Shown here one piece after another: positions 1 to 5,027 of a stretch of DNA of 5,261 bases. The stretch comes from Chloroflexota bacterium (GTDB lineage: Bacteria; Chloroflexota; Chloroflexia; Thermomicrobiales; UBA6265): the NCBI GenBank assembly GCA_023424355.1, contig JAFAEA010000037.1, positions 1-5,261 on the forward strand, given 5' to 3'. Numbering within the stretch: position 1 is the stretch's first letter; every line of letters begins with the position of its first letter. A program made the position numbers and the translations under genes. The notes below the pieces were generated by a model. The model was not told where the DNA came from, made no database searches, and saw only the letters and a program-made list of their open reading frames with translations.

Positions 1-908
1 ATCGGCTCGGTCGCGCCATATCCGCGGAGGGTGATCCAGGGTTCCTGATCTACGAGGTACACATTGCCGCGCTGCACGACGTTCAACAGCTGAAATACAG
101 GATTCTCCATCGCATCGACATACGTCGATTCTGCCTCGGCACCGGAATCGTGCACGACGAACAGCGCATCCACATCCACCAACTGCGCCTGTTCCATGGA
201 GAACGCCTCCGCAATCCCGGTTCCAGAATCGGTGATGTTGGGGAAATGGAGGTCCAGATCGGCGAGAACAGTACCCGCAAAGGAATTGCTTTTGAGAATG
301 CGAATGTCTTCGGCACGGAAACGGAGCAGCGCCACCGTTTTGCCCGCCCAATCAGCCGAAAGCTCATCGCGGAGCTCACTTACCCGGGTATCGTAGGCAT
401 CCTCGATTGATTTGAACTCATCTCGTCTGTTCAGGGCCTCGGCGACCTGAGCAGAATCGTACCGCCAGTTCTCGCGAAACTCTCCGACCGTTACCACTGG
501 CACGATTTGCTCCAGCAGCGAAAGGGCCTCGGCATCCTGATCGCCGAAGTAATCCATAATCGCCAAATCCGGATCCAGCGCGATGATCTTCTCAAAATCC
601 CACTCGTTTGCTCCGACCAGTTCGATGCCCTCCGTCTGATCACCGAGGTAATCCGGGAAGCCATCAATGGTGCCGTAACTGGCTGAGCCCACCGGCTTTT
701 TGCCTACAGAGAGCGAGATTTCCAGAATCGGAAGTGAGAGGGTAATTACCCGTTTCGGATCGACTGGAACCTCTATTTCACGGCCGAGATAATCGGTGAC
801 GATTCGCTTACCTGAAGACACGGGCGAGGGTGTTGAGGCGTGCGCCACACTCGATCCGAGAGCAATGGAAGATGCGAGAGAAGCAACTGCTTTGCGGCGA
901 TTAAGCAT
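1..908 (-). CDS. Iron-siderophore-type ABC transporter substrate-binding protein (C-terminus cut by window edge)
   Basis: Reading the minus strand from ATG at 908 to base 1 gives 302 uninterrupted codons of a FecB/FepB-like binding protein (periplasmic-binding-protein family PF01497). Such proteins capture ferric siderophores, haem or cobalamin outside the membrane and deliver them to an ABC permease. What is seen: a basic start (MLNRRK), a short hydrophobic stretch and an AHA-S signal-peptidase-like site near residues 22-25. The family N-terminal pattern follows at about 35-58 (IVTDYLGREIEVP, then PKRVITL), then the NEWDFEKIIALDPDLAIM segment at 101-118. Near 269-291 are NPVFQLLNVV, GNVYLVD and a Trp, as in the family C-terminal lobe. 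Family members are usually somewhat over 300 residues, so only a short tail is missing. A GGAAGG motif (919-924) lies 10 nt before the ATG. There is no lipobox cysteine in the signal region. The ligand cannot be told from sequence; the siderophore class is an inference. Confidence 0.86.
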   Translation of the reverse strand, partial: MLNRRKAVASLASSIALGSSVAHASTPSPVSSGKRIVTDYLGREIEVPVDPKRVITLSLPILEISLSVGKKPVGSASYGTIDGFPDYLGDQTEGIELVGANEWDFEKIIALDPDLAIMDYFGDQDAEALSLLEQIVPVVTVGEFRENWRYDSAQVAEALNRRDEFKSIEDAYDTRVSELRDELSADWAGKTVALLRFRAEDIRILKSNSFAGTVLADLDLHFPNITDSGTGIAEAFSMEQAQLVDVDALFVVHDSGAEAESTYVDAMENPVFQLLNVVQRGNVYLVDQEPWITLRGYGATEP

Positions 909-1069
909 GAGGTTAGAGCCTTCCAGTATGAGAAGTTTTATATCCGACTATTTCGGTAAGGATTCTACGCGACAGTGGAGAGATCGGTCAATGGCGACAA
1001 TCCGGCAGTGGAAACTCGGTATCGTTGTGCGATGATGAATGGAGAAATGTCGGCGTAGCGAGGTTTCAC
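909..1069. promoter_or_regulatory. Divergent intergenic region between the binding-protein gene and the threonine dehydratase gene
   Basis: This 161-bp stretch holds no credible gene and must contain both start signals. On the minus strand a TATAAA hexamer (942-937) is a good -10 element for the binding-protein gene, but no recognisable TTGACA lies 16-18 bp further upstream, so an activator or a weak -35 is possible. On the plus strand only a poor candidate is visible: GCGACA at 995-1000 and TATCGT at 1020-1025, with a long 19-bp spacer. A 7-bp direct repeat, CAGTGGA, occurs at 973-979 and 1006-1012. The sequence next to the minus-strand start (908-920) resembles half of a DtxR/IdeR metal-regulator box, which is only suggestive. 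Confidence 0.45.
1060..1063 (+). promoter_or_regulatory. Ribosome binding site for the threonine dehydratase gene
   Basis: GAGG is placed 6 nt before ATG 1070. It selects this ATG over an upstream in-frame TTG at 1025, which has no Shine-Dalgarno motif and would add 15 residues unlike the family. Confidence 0.6.
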
Positions 1070-1999
1070 ATGCGCATCGTACGCAAGCCCACCGAGAACG
1101 ATTTTGATCGCGCCAGAGTGGCCGTAAGGCAGCTGCTGGAACCGACGCGCATGCTGCAATTGCGAGGAAACCGATGGCTGAAACTGGAATCCCGCCAGCC
1201 GATTGGTGCCTTCAAGATTCGGGGAGCCATCGCGGCGCTGAGTCGCATTCCGTCCGGAGCGCATGTCATCACGGCTAGCGCCGGCAATCATGCCATCGGT
1301 ACTGCGTGGGCAGCCGATAAACTCGGCCACCGGGCCACGATTGTAGTGACCACCACCGTTTCCCCGCGAAAGCTCGAGATTCTGCAGGAGATGGGTGCGG
1401 AGATCGTGCAGATCGGCACCCGCTTTGAGGAAGCTGAAGCGCACGCACTGACAATGGCCGAGCAGGGTGGCATCTATGTTTCGCCGTACAACGATCCGCA
1501 CATCATCGCCGGCCAGGCGACGGTGATCGACGAGATTCTCCAGCAGATAGATGGCGATTTCAGCATCATCGTGCCGGTTGGCGGAGGCGGGCTGATTTCC
1601 GGAATCGCGATGCGAGCGGCCAAACTCACCGATCGCAAGGTGACCGTCATCGGCGTTGAAGCAGAGGCATCGCAAGCCGTTTCCGCATCCGTAGCGGCCG
1701 GAGGAGTGGTGGAAATCGAAATTGGCGAAACGCTCGCCGATGGACTGGCTGGAAATGTGGAGCCGGGCTCCATCACGGTCGATATCCTGAAGGAATTGCA
1801 GCCGCAGTTTGTCACCGTAACGGAGGATGAAATCGCGGCGGCGATTCGCACGCTGTACACCGATTACGATCTTCGGGCCGAAGGAGCAGCCGCCACCAGC
1901 TATGCCGCTATGCAAAAACTCGATCTGCCGGGCACCGTGGTCGCCCTCATCACTGGTCGCAATATCACCCAGGAACTCCTGAGGGGGATTGTGAAATGA
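1070..1999 (+). CDS. Threonine/serine dehydratase (PLP fold-type II, short form without ACT domain)
   Basis: A 309-residue enzyme of the tryptophan-synthase-beta (fold-type II) PLP family, expected in the cytosol. It should deaminate L-threonine to 2-oxobutanoate and ammonia, and/or L-serine to pyruvate. Visible motifs are GAFKIRG with the Schiff-base lysine at K49, the substrate loop SAGNHA at 70-75, the phosphate-binding glycine loop GGGG at 171-174 (VPVGGGGLISG), an AEGAAA segment near 270-275, and TGRN at 295-298 in the place where the family usually has SGGN. The length matches catabolic TdcB-like or EutB-like dehydratases. The roughly 500-residue biosynthetic IlvA has C-terminal ACT regulatory domains, and none is present here, so isoleucine feedback control is not expected. 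The gene overlaps the following DUF488 gene by an ATGA and so is probably co-transcribed with it. Close relatives such as serine racemase and hydroxyectoine-cluster dehydratases cannot be excluded, so substrate choice is less sure than the family. Confidence 0.9.
   Translation: MRIVRKPTENDFDRARVAVRQLLEPTRMLQLRGNRWLKLESRQPIGAFKIRGAIAALSRIPSGAHVITASAGNHAIGTAWAADKLGHRATIVVTTTVSPRKLEILQEMGAEIVQIGTRFEEAEAHALTMAEQGGIYVSPYNDPHIIAGQATVIDEILQQIDGDFSIIVPVGGGGLISGIAMRAAKLTDRKVTVIGVEAEASQAVSASVAAGGVVEIEIGETLADGLAGNVEPGSITVDILKELQPQFVTVTEDEIAAAIRTLYTDYDLRAEGAAATSYAAMQKLDLPGTVVALITGRNITQELLRGIVK
1980..1987 (+). promoter_or_regulatory. Ribosome binding site for the DUF488 gene, inside the dehydratase gene
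   Basis: The purine-rich TGAGGGGG ends 8 nt before ATG 1996, within the last codons of the dehydratase gene. Together with the ATGA stop/start overlap it supports translation of the second gene by re-initiating or newly recruited ribosomes. Confidence 0.6.
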
Positions 2000-2484
2000 G
2001 CAAAAACACCATCATCACCTGCGGTGTGTATGGATTCACGGCCGAGACGTTTGAGCAGGCGGTGGTGAAGGCGAAGCCGGATGTATTCGTGGACGTACGC
2101 CGACGTCGTGGCGTACGCGGTCACGACTACAGCTTTGCCAACAGCCAGCGCCTGCAGGATATGTTGGCCAAAAACAACATCTCGTATGTGCATCGGTTGG
2201 AGCTCGCGGCTCCTGAGGCAACGATGAAGCGCGAAGGTGAGATCGACAAGAAGGCGGGTATTGCTCGTCATGATCGCGATCATCTCTCCGAAGAGTTTTT
2301 GCACGATTACGATAGCGCGGTGCTGAATGATTTTGATGCCGGGAAATTCATAGAATCGCTCGGGGAAGTGCACCGGGTGCTGCTGATGTGTGTCGAGAAG
2401 ACCCCGGCAGCTTGCCACCGGGGCCTTCTGGCCGATGCTATTGAAAAGCAACTAGGGTGGGAACGGCTCGATCTCGAGCCTTAA
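1996..2484 (+). CDS. DUF488 family protein
   Basis: A 162-residue soluble protein with the hallmarks of DUF488 (PF04343). The N-terminal beta-strand motif reads TIITCGVYGF (residues 5-14), VDVRRRR at 32-38 carries the conserved Asp-Val-Arg, and a central segment contains ISYVHRLEL (62-70). The C-terminal signature is CVEKTPAACHR at 132-142, with both cysteines and the His-Arg pair intact. The biochemical role of DUF488 is not established; the conserved Cys-x-Glu...Cys-His-Arg cluster suggests a reactive or ligand-binding site, which is an inference. No signal peptide or membrane segment is seen. The start overlaps the dehydratase stop (ATGA), so the two are likely one transcript and translationally coupled. 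The stop lies 3 bp from the stop of the converging glucarate dehydratase gene. Confidence 0.86.
   Translation: MSKNTIITCGVYGFTAETFEQAVVKAKPDVFVDVRRRRGVRGHDYSFANSQRLQDMLAKNNISYVHRLELAAPEATMKREGEIDKKAGIARHDRDHLSEEFLHDYDSAVLNDFDAGKFIESLGEVHRVLLMCVEKTPAACHRGLLADAIEKQLGWERLDLEP
2465..2480. repeat. Small stem-loop at the convergent gene junction
   Basis: GGCTCGA (2465-2471) and TCGAGCC (2474-2480) form a perfect 7-bp inverted repeat with a 2-nt centre, or a 6-bp stem with a 4-nt loop. It lies in the final codons of the DUF488 gene, just before its stop. No T-run follows on either strand, so it is at best a weak terminator or an RNA 3'-end stabiliser. It is, however, the only hairpin I see where two transcripts meet. 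Confidence 0.35.
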
Positions 2485-2487
2485 CCC

Positions 2488-3798
2488 CTACTCCCATCGC
2501 GGCAAATGTTCGCTCCAATTTGCATCCACCGTGCGCTGCATGTGTCCGACATCGTCGCGATCACGATAGGTGATGCGATTGAACAGCGCGTGCTGACGCG
2601 CCAACGCTTCGCGATCGACCTCGATACCGAGTCCTGGAGAGTCCGGCACCTTCAACTTGCCATCGGTGAACTGAATCTTGCCGCCGGCAACAATCTCATC
2701 GGCCTCATCCAGCCACGGATAATGGGTATCCACATCGTACGTGAGGGCACGGGTAGCGGCCGCGGCATGCGTCATCGCCATCAGGCTGATTCCGAAATGG
2801 GTGTTGCTGTGCATGCTCATGCCCATACCAAATGCCTCGCAAATGCGTCCCAGCTCCGTCGTGGCGCGGAGACCTCCCCAGTAGTGGTGATCGCCGAGTA
2901 CAACCTGCACCGCATCTTCGAACACGCTTTCGTTGATCTGCGCGAACTCGGTGACACACATATTCGTAGCCTGCGGTAGATCGATTCCCTCAGAAAGCAG
3001 TTGCCGACGCAGAGCCCCCATTCCGGGAATTGTGGCAATGGGATCTTCGAGATATTCCAGTTCGTCACGGAGTTCCCGCGCCACGTGCAGGCTTGTTTCC
3101 ATCCCCCAGGCGCAATTGGGATCGATGCGGAGGGGCATATCGGGGCCGAACTCACGCCGCATCTGCCGGATGGATTCTATCTCCTGATCAGGCTCCAATA
3201 CACCGGCCTTGAACTTAATGCTCTTGAAGCCGTGTTTGTCGATCATTTGCCGGGCCTGAGCCGTCACCTGCTCCGGACTCATCGCCTCGCCATACTCGTC
3301 CTCTCGCAGATCGTCACCTTCGCCGCCGCCGCCAGAATGCTTGTAGAAGAGATAGGCACTGAAGCTCACCGAATCGCGCACGGCACCACCGAGCAGATCG
3401 ACCACTGGCAGGCCGAGGCTCTTACCGCTGAGATCGAAAGCCGCCACTTCGATCGGGCTGAATGCACGTGGAATGGTCATTCCGGGTTTACGTACATCCG
3501 TACGGAAATTGCGCAGAATGGGATCGATGCGATCGTCATCGCCGAGGAAGTGCTCCTCCACCACGCGCAAAATGCCAGCGTGATTCAGGCTATCCAACCC
3601 GACCACGCGCTCAGAGATCGCTTGCAGATCCGCCCACAAAGCTGTGCTGAACGCCTGCTCTCCCCATCCGCTCATGCCGTTCTCGCCCACCAGTTCCACG
3701 ATGAGACGATTCACATACGGCTCGTGGATACCCGGCGCGTTGCGCAGCGGTGGATCGGCCATGGTTACGGGGATGACATTCATCTGCGTGATCTTCAC
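2488..3798 (-). CDS. gudD: Glucarate dehydratase (enolase superfamily)
   Basis: A 436-residue cytosolic enzyme, close to the roughly 446 of E. coli GudD. It removes water from D-glucarate (often also L-idarate) to give 5-dehydro-4-deoxy-D-glucarate. An N-terminal enolase capping domain (about 1-130, with GIHEPYVNRLIVE and GWGEQAF) precedes the TIM barrel. Catalytic features typical of glucarate dehydratases are visible: the KxK motif at K195/K197 (SIKFKAG), metal ligands D226 (RIDPN), E251 (YLEDP) and N279 (ATNM), an Asp near 303 (GDHHYW), and the catalytic His at 330 (MHSNTHFGISL). The C-terminus contains VDTHYPW and KVPDSPGLGIEVD, also family hallmarks. Translation starts at GTG 3798, chosen because AGGAGA lies 6 nt upstream; the next in-frame ATG (codon 6) lacks such a site. 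It is transcribed away from the gene for the next pathway enzyme. Galactarate or another aldarate as preferred substrate cannot be excluded. Confidence 0.91.
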   Translation of the reverse strand: MKITQMNVIPVTMADPPLRNAPGIHEPYVNRLIVELVGENGMSGWGEQAFSTALWADLQAISERVVGLDSLNHAGILRVVEEHFLGDDDRIDPILRNFRTDVRKPGMTIPRAFSPIEVAAFDLSGKSLGLPVVDLLGGAVRDSVSFSAYLFYKHSGGGGEGDDLREDEYGEAMSPEQVTAQARQMIDKHGFKSIKFKAGVLEPDQEIESIRQMRREFGPDMPLRIDPNCAWGMETSLHVARELRDELEYLEDPIATIPGMGALRRQLLSEGIDLPQATNMCVTEFAQINESVFEDAVQVVLGDHHYWGGLRATTELGRICEAFGMGMSMHSNTHFGISLMAMTHAAAATRALTYDVDTHYPWLDEADEIVAGGKIQFTDGKLKVPDSPGLGIEVDREALARQHALFNRITYRDRDDVGHMQRTVDANWSEHLPRWE

Positions 3799-3804
3799 GT
3801 TTGT

Positions 3805-3810
3805 TCTCCT
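3805..3810 (-). promoter_or_regulatory. Strong ribosome binding site deciding a GTG start for gudD
   Basis: On the minus strand AGGAGA (plus-strand TCTCCT) sits 6 nt before GTG 3798-3796. It is the best Shine-Dalgarno match in the window and fixes the unusual GTG start. Confidence 0.75.
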
Positions 3811-3824
3811 GGCATGATTCGGGT

Positions 3825-3853
3825 TTGACGTGGCGACTTCTCGCCGCGATCAT
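3825..3853 (+). promoter_or_regulatory. Candidate sigma70-type promoter for kdgD
   Basis: TTGACG (3825-3830) and GATCAT (3848-3853, 4 of 6 to TATAAT) are 17 bp apart. The start point would be near 3860, leaving a leader of about 46 nt before ATG 3906. The -10 is weak and the call rests on spacing and the good -35. Confidence 0.4.
3829..3848. repeat. Inverted repeat in the divergent glucarate promoter region (candidate operator)
   Basis: GGCGA (3832-3836) and TCGCC (3841-3845) are perfect reverse complements around CTTC. Allowing one T-G pair, the symmetry extends to 3829-3848. It falls between the -35 and -10 of the proposed kdgD promoter and about the start point of the gudD transcript, a position suited to a repressor. 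It could instead form an 8-bp hairpin in RNA. No regulator gene is nearby to identify the binding family. Confidence 0.45.
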
Positions 3854-3877
3854 GAGCGTAGTTAGATTGTCTGTCAA
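3849..3877 (-). promoter_or_regulatory. Candidate sigma70-type promoter for gudD
   Basis: On the minus strand a perfect TTGACA (3877-3872) is followed after 17 bp by CATGAT (3854-3849, 4 of 6). The start point would be near 3842, about 45 nt before the GTG start. The -10 occupies the same bases as that of the opposing kdgD promoter, so polymerase binding to one should exclude the other. Confidence 0.5.
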
Positions 3878-3894
3878 CACTTCTACACACAATT

Positions 3895-3898
3895 GGAG
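3895..3898 (+). promoter_or_regulatory. Ribosome binding site for kdgD
   Basis: GGAG lies 7 nt before ATG 3906. The open frame continues 35 codons upstream, but that part crosses the promoter region and has no homology to the family, so 3906 is the start. Confidence 0.65.
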
Positions 3899-3905
3899 CA
3901 TATAC

Positions 3906-4835
3906 ATGACCGATCTGCGAACCGCACTGCACAGCGCCTTGGCGTTTCCCATCACTCCGTTCAATGCCAATGGCGATGTCGATCTCGATGCCGTAGCCAC
4001 GAACGCCAGCTTCCTGCCCGCAGCCGGTATTGGCGCCATCGTCGCACCAAGTGGCACGGGGGAGATCTTCGCGCTCACCACAGAGGAAGCTCGTGAAATC
4101 GTGGCGGCAACAGCTTCGGTAGCGGGAGATATACCAGTAATTGCACCGGCAGGCTTTGGGCCTCGCGTTGGTGCGCAGATGGCACGCGAGGCAGAGGAAG
4201 CCGGTGCCCAGGCGATCATGGTGGTGAGCCCCTACTACGCCAAGCCAAGTGCCGATGGCCTGGTGGAGTACTACAAGCAGATCGCGAGTGGTACCAGTCT
4301 GCCAATCCTGCCATATGCTCGTGATAGCGCCCTCTTCACCCCCGCGATCCTGAATCGCCTGTGTGAAGAGCTTCCGCAGATCATCGCCTTCAAGGATGGC
4401 CGGGCAGACGTCCGCCTCTTTACGCAATTACGAGAATCCGTAATCTCATCCCAGGGCGAAGATCGGCTCGTATGGATCGGTGGCAGTGGCGACGATTTGG
4501 TTGGCCCGTACTTCGCCGCCGGCGCGGTGGGATACACCAGCAGCCTCGCCTGCTTCTGGCCGGAAGCAAGTGTGGAAATTTATCGCCTCGCCAGTAGCGG
4601 CAACTACACGGGATTGGCCGATTATCACCAGCGGGTAGTGAGTCCGATTTACCAGATGCGTCAGCTCAAACCTGGCTACGAAGTGAGTGTGATGAAGGCC
4701 GCGATGGAAATTCTGGGATACGTAGCAGGTCCCAGCCGGGCACCGCTGCAGAACCTGGATGCTGCCGAGATTGATCGACTTGCCGAAATCCTGCGCGTAC
4801 TGGATGTTCCTTCTCGTGCGGATCGGGATCTGTAG
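3906..4835 (+). CDS. kdgD: 5-dehydro-4-deoxyglucarate dehydratase (DHDPS/NAL-superfamily aldolase fold)
   Basis: A 309-residue TIM-barrel enzyme, the usual length for KdgD (EC 4.2.1.41). It converts 5-dehydro-4-deoxy-D-glucarate to 2,5-dioxopentanoate with loss of water and CO2, the step after glucarate dehydratase. Seen in order: FPITPF at 14-19 near the N-terminus; the GTGE loop at 50-53, equivalent to the GTTGE of dihydrodipicolinate synthase; SPYY at 108-111; LPYARD at 135-140 with the catalytic tyrosine at Y137; and AFKDG at 161-165 with the Schiff-base lysine K163. GYEVS (258-261 region) and a GP...APL C-terminal segment follow the KdgD pattern. The FKDG and YxRD forms favour KdgD over lysine-pathway DapA, which usually has KEA/KDP contexts and YNVPGR. 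The divergent placement beside gudD strengthens the assignment. YARDSA replaces the YNRDNA I expect in typical KdgD, a modest divergence. No signal peptide is present. A strong terminator follows about 120 nt after the stop. Confidence 0.9.
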   Translation: MTDLRTALHSALAFPITPFNANGDVDLDAVATNASFLPAAGIGAIVAPSGTGEIFALTTEEAREIVAATASVAGDIPVIAPAGFGPRVGAQMAREAEEAGAQAIMVVSPYYAKPSADGLVEYYKQIASGTSLPILPYARDSALFTPAILNRLCEELPQIIAFKDGRADVRLFTQLRESVISSQGEDRLVWIGGSGDDLVGPYFAAGAVGYTSSLACFWPEASVEIYRLASSGNYTGLADYHQRVVSPIYQMRQLKPGYEVSVMKAAMEILGYVAGPSRAPLQNLDAAEIDRLAEILRVLDVPSRADRDL

Positions 4836-4881
4836 CAGCTTGCCAATCCCGTAAGATTCCCCCTGGGAGCGATGCGGTTGT

Positions 4882-4901
4882 TGGCGAGATCGATTTCGCC
4901 A
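4882..4901. repeat. Near-perfect 20-bp palindrome in the 3' region of kdgD
   Basis: TGGCGAGAT (4882-4890) and ATTTCGCCA (4893-4901) are reverse complements with a single G-T mismatch around CG. No T-run follows, so it is not a classical terminator. Its TGGCGA half-site also occurs in the inverted repeat of the upstream promoter region, but with a different spacing. Confidence 0.45.
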
Positions 4902-4956
4902 CCCGATCTCTCAAACTCAGCGATCCGAAGCACCCTCATCTGTAATCCATCAGGAA

Positions 4957-5000
4957 CACGACCGCCTCACGCAACTACGTGAGGCGGTCGTGATTGTTTT
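4957..5000 (+). terminator. Rho-independent terminator of kdgD
   Basis: Perfect 15-bp arms (4957-4971 and 4978-4992) with a 6-nt loop CAACTA form a GC-rich hairpin, followed by ATTGTTTT. The T-rich tail is on the plus strand, so it ends the kdgD transcript. Read from the minus strand the hairpin is followed by TTCCTGATGG, which is poor, so termination of the ychF transcript here is possible but less convincing. The stretch 4836-4956 before it holds no credible gene. Confidence 0.9.
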
Positions 5001-5027
5001 CAGCACTCGAAAAATCGTTGCGTTGCA

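Noticed and set aside
965..1915. A 316-codon open frame on the minus strand opposite the threonine dehydratase
   Set aside because: It is wholly antisense to a gene with clear catalytic motifs. Its protein is low-complexity in character, with no recognisable family, and it has no ribosome binding site of note.
1900..2451. A 183-codon minus-strand frame over the DUF488 gene
   Set aside because: Antisense to a gene with the full DUF488 signature; no family resemblance.
3001..3828. A 275-codon plus-strand frame opposite gudD
   Set aside because: Shadow of the glucarate dehydratase reading frame, whose catalytic residues are all intact.
3867..3877. TTG-N5-CAA as a GntR/FadR-type operator
   Set aside because: It mismatches the TNGT-N3-ACNA pattern at a key position, and the CAA is explained by the TTGACA of the gudD promoter.
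3801..3905. A 35-codon N-terminal extension of kdgD
   Set aside because: It runs through the divergent promoter and gudD ribosome binding site, and the homology and the Shine-Dalgarno motif both point to ATG 3906.
3795..4427. A 210-codon minus-strand frame opposite kdgD and across the divergent promoter
   Set aside because: It is antisense to kdgD motifs, would cover the gudD promoter region, and its Cys/His-rich translation has no coherent domain.
4676..4939. An 87-codon minus-strand frame starting at 4939, with a leucine-rich-repeat-like fragment
   Set aside because: Most of it is antisense to the kdgD 3' end. The LRR resemblance is a single short stretch that coincides with the DNA palindrome.
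5001..5027. A second terminator for ychF on the minus strand directly after its stop
   Set aside because: A run of T follows on that strand (opposite 5009-5014), but no stem precedes it, so it does not form a classical terminator.
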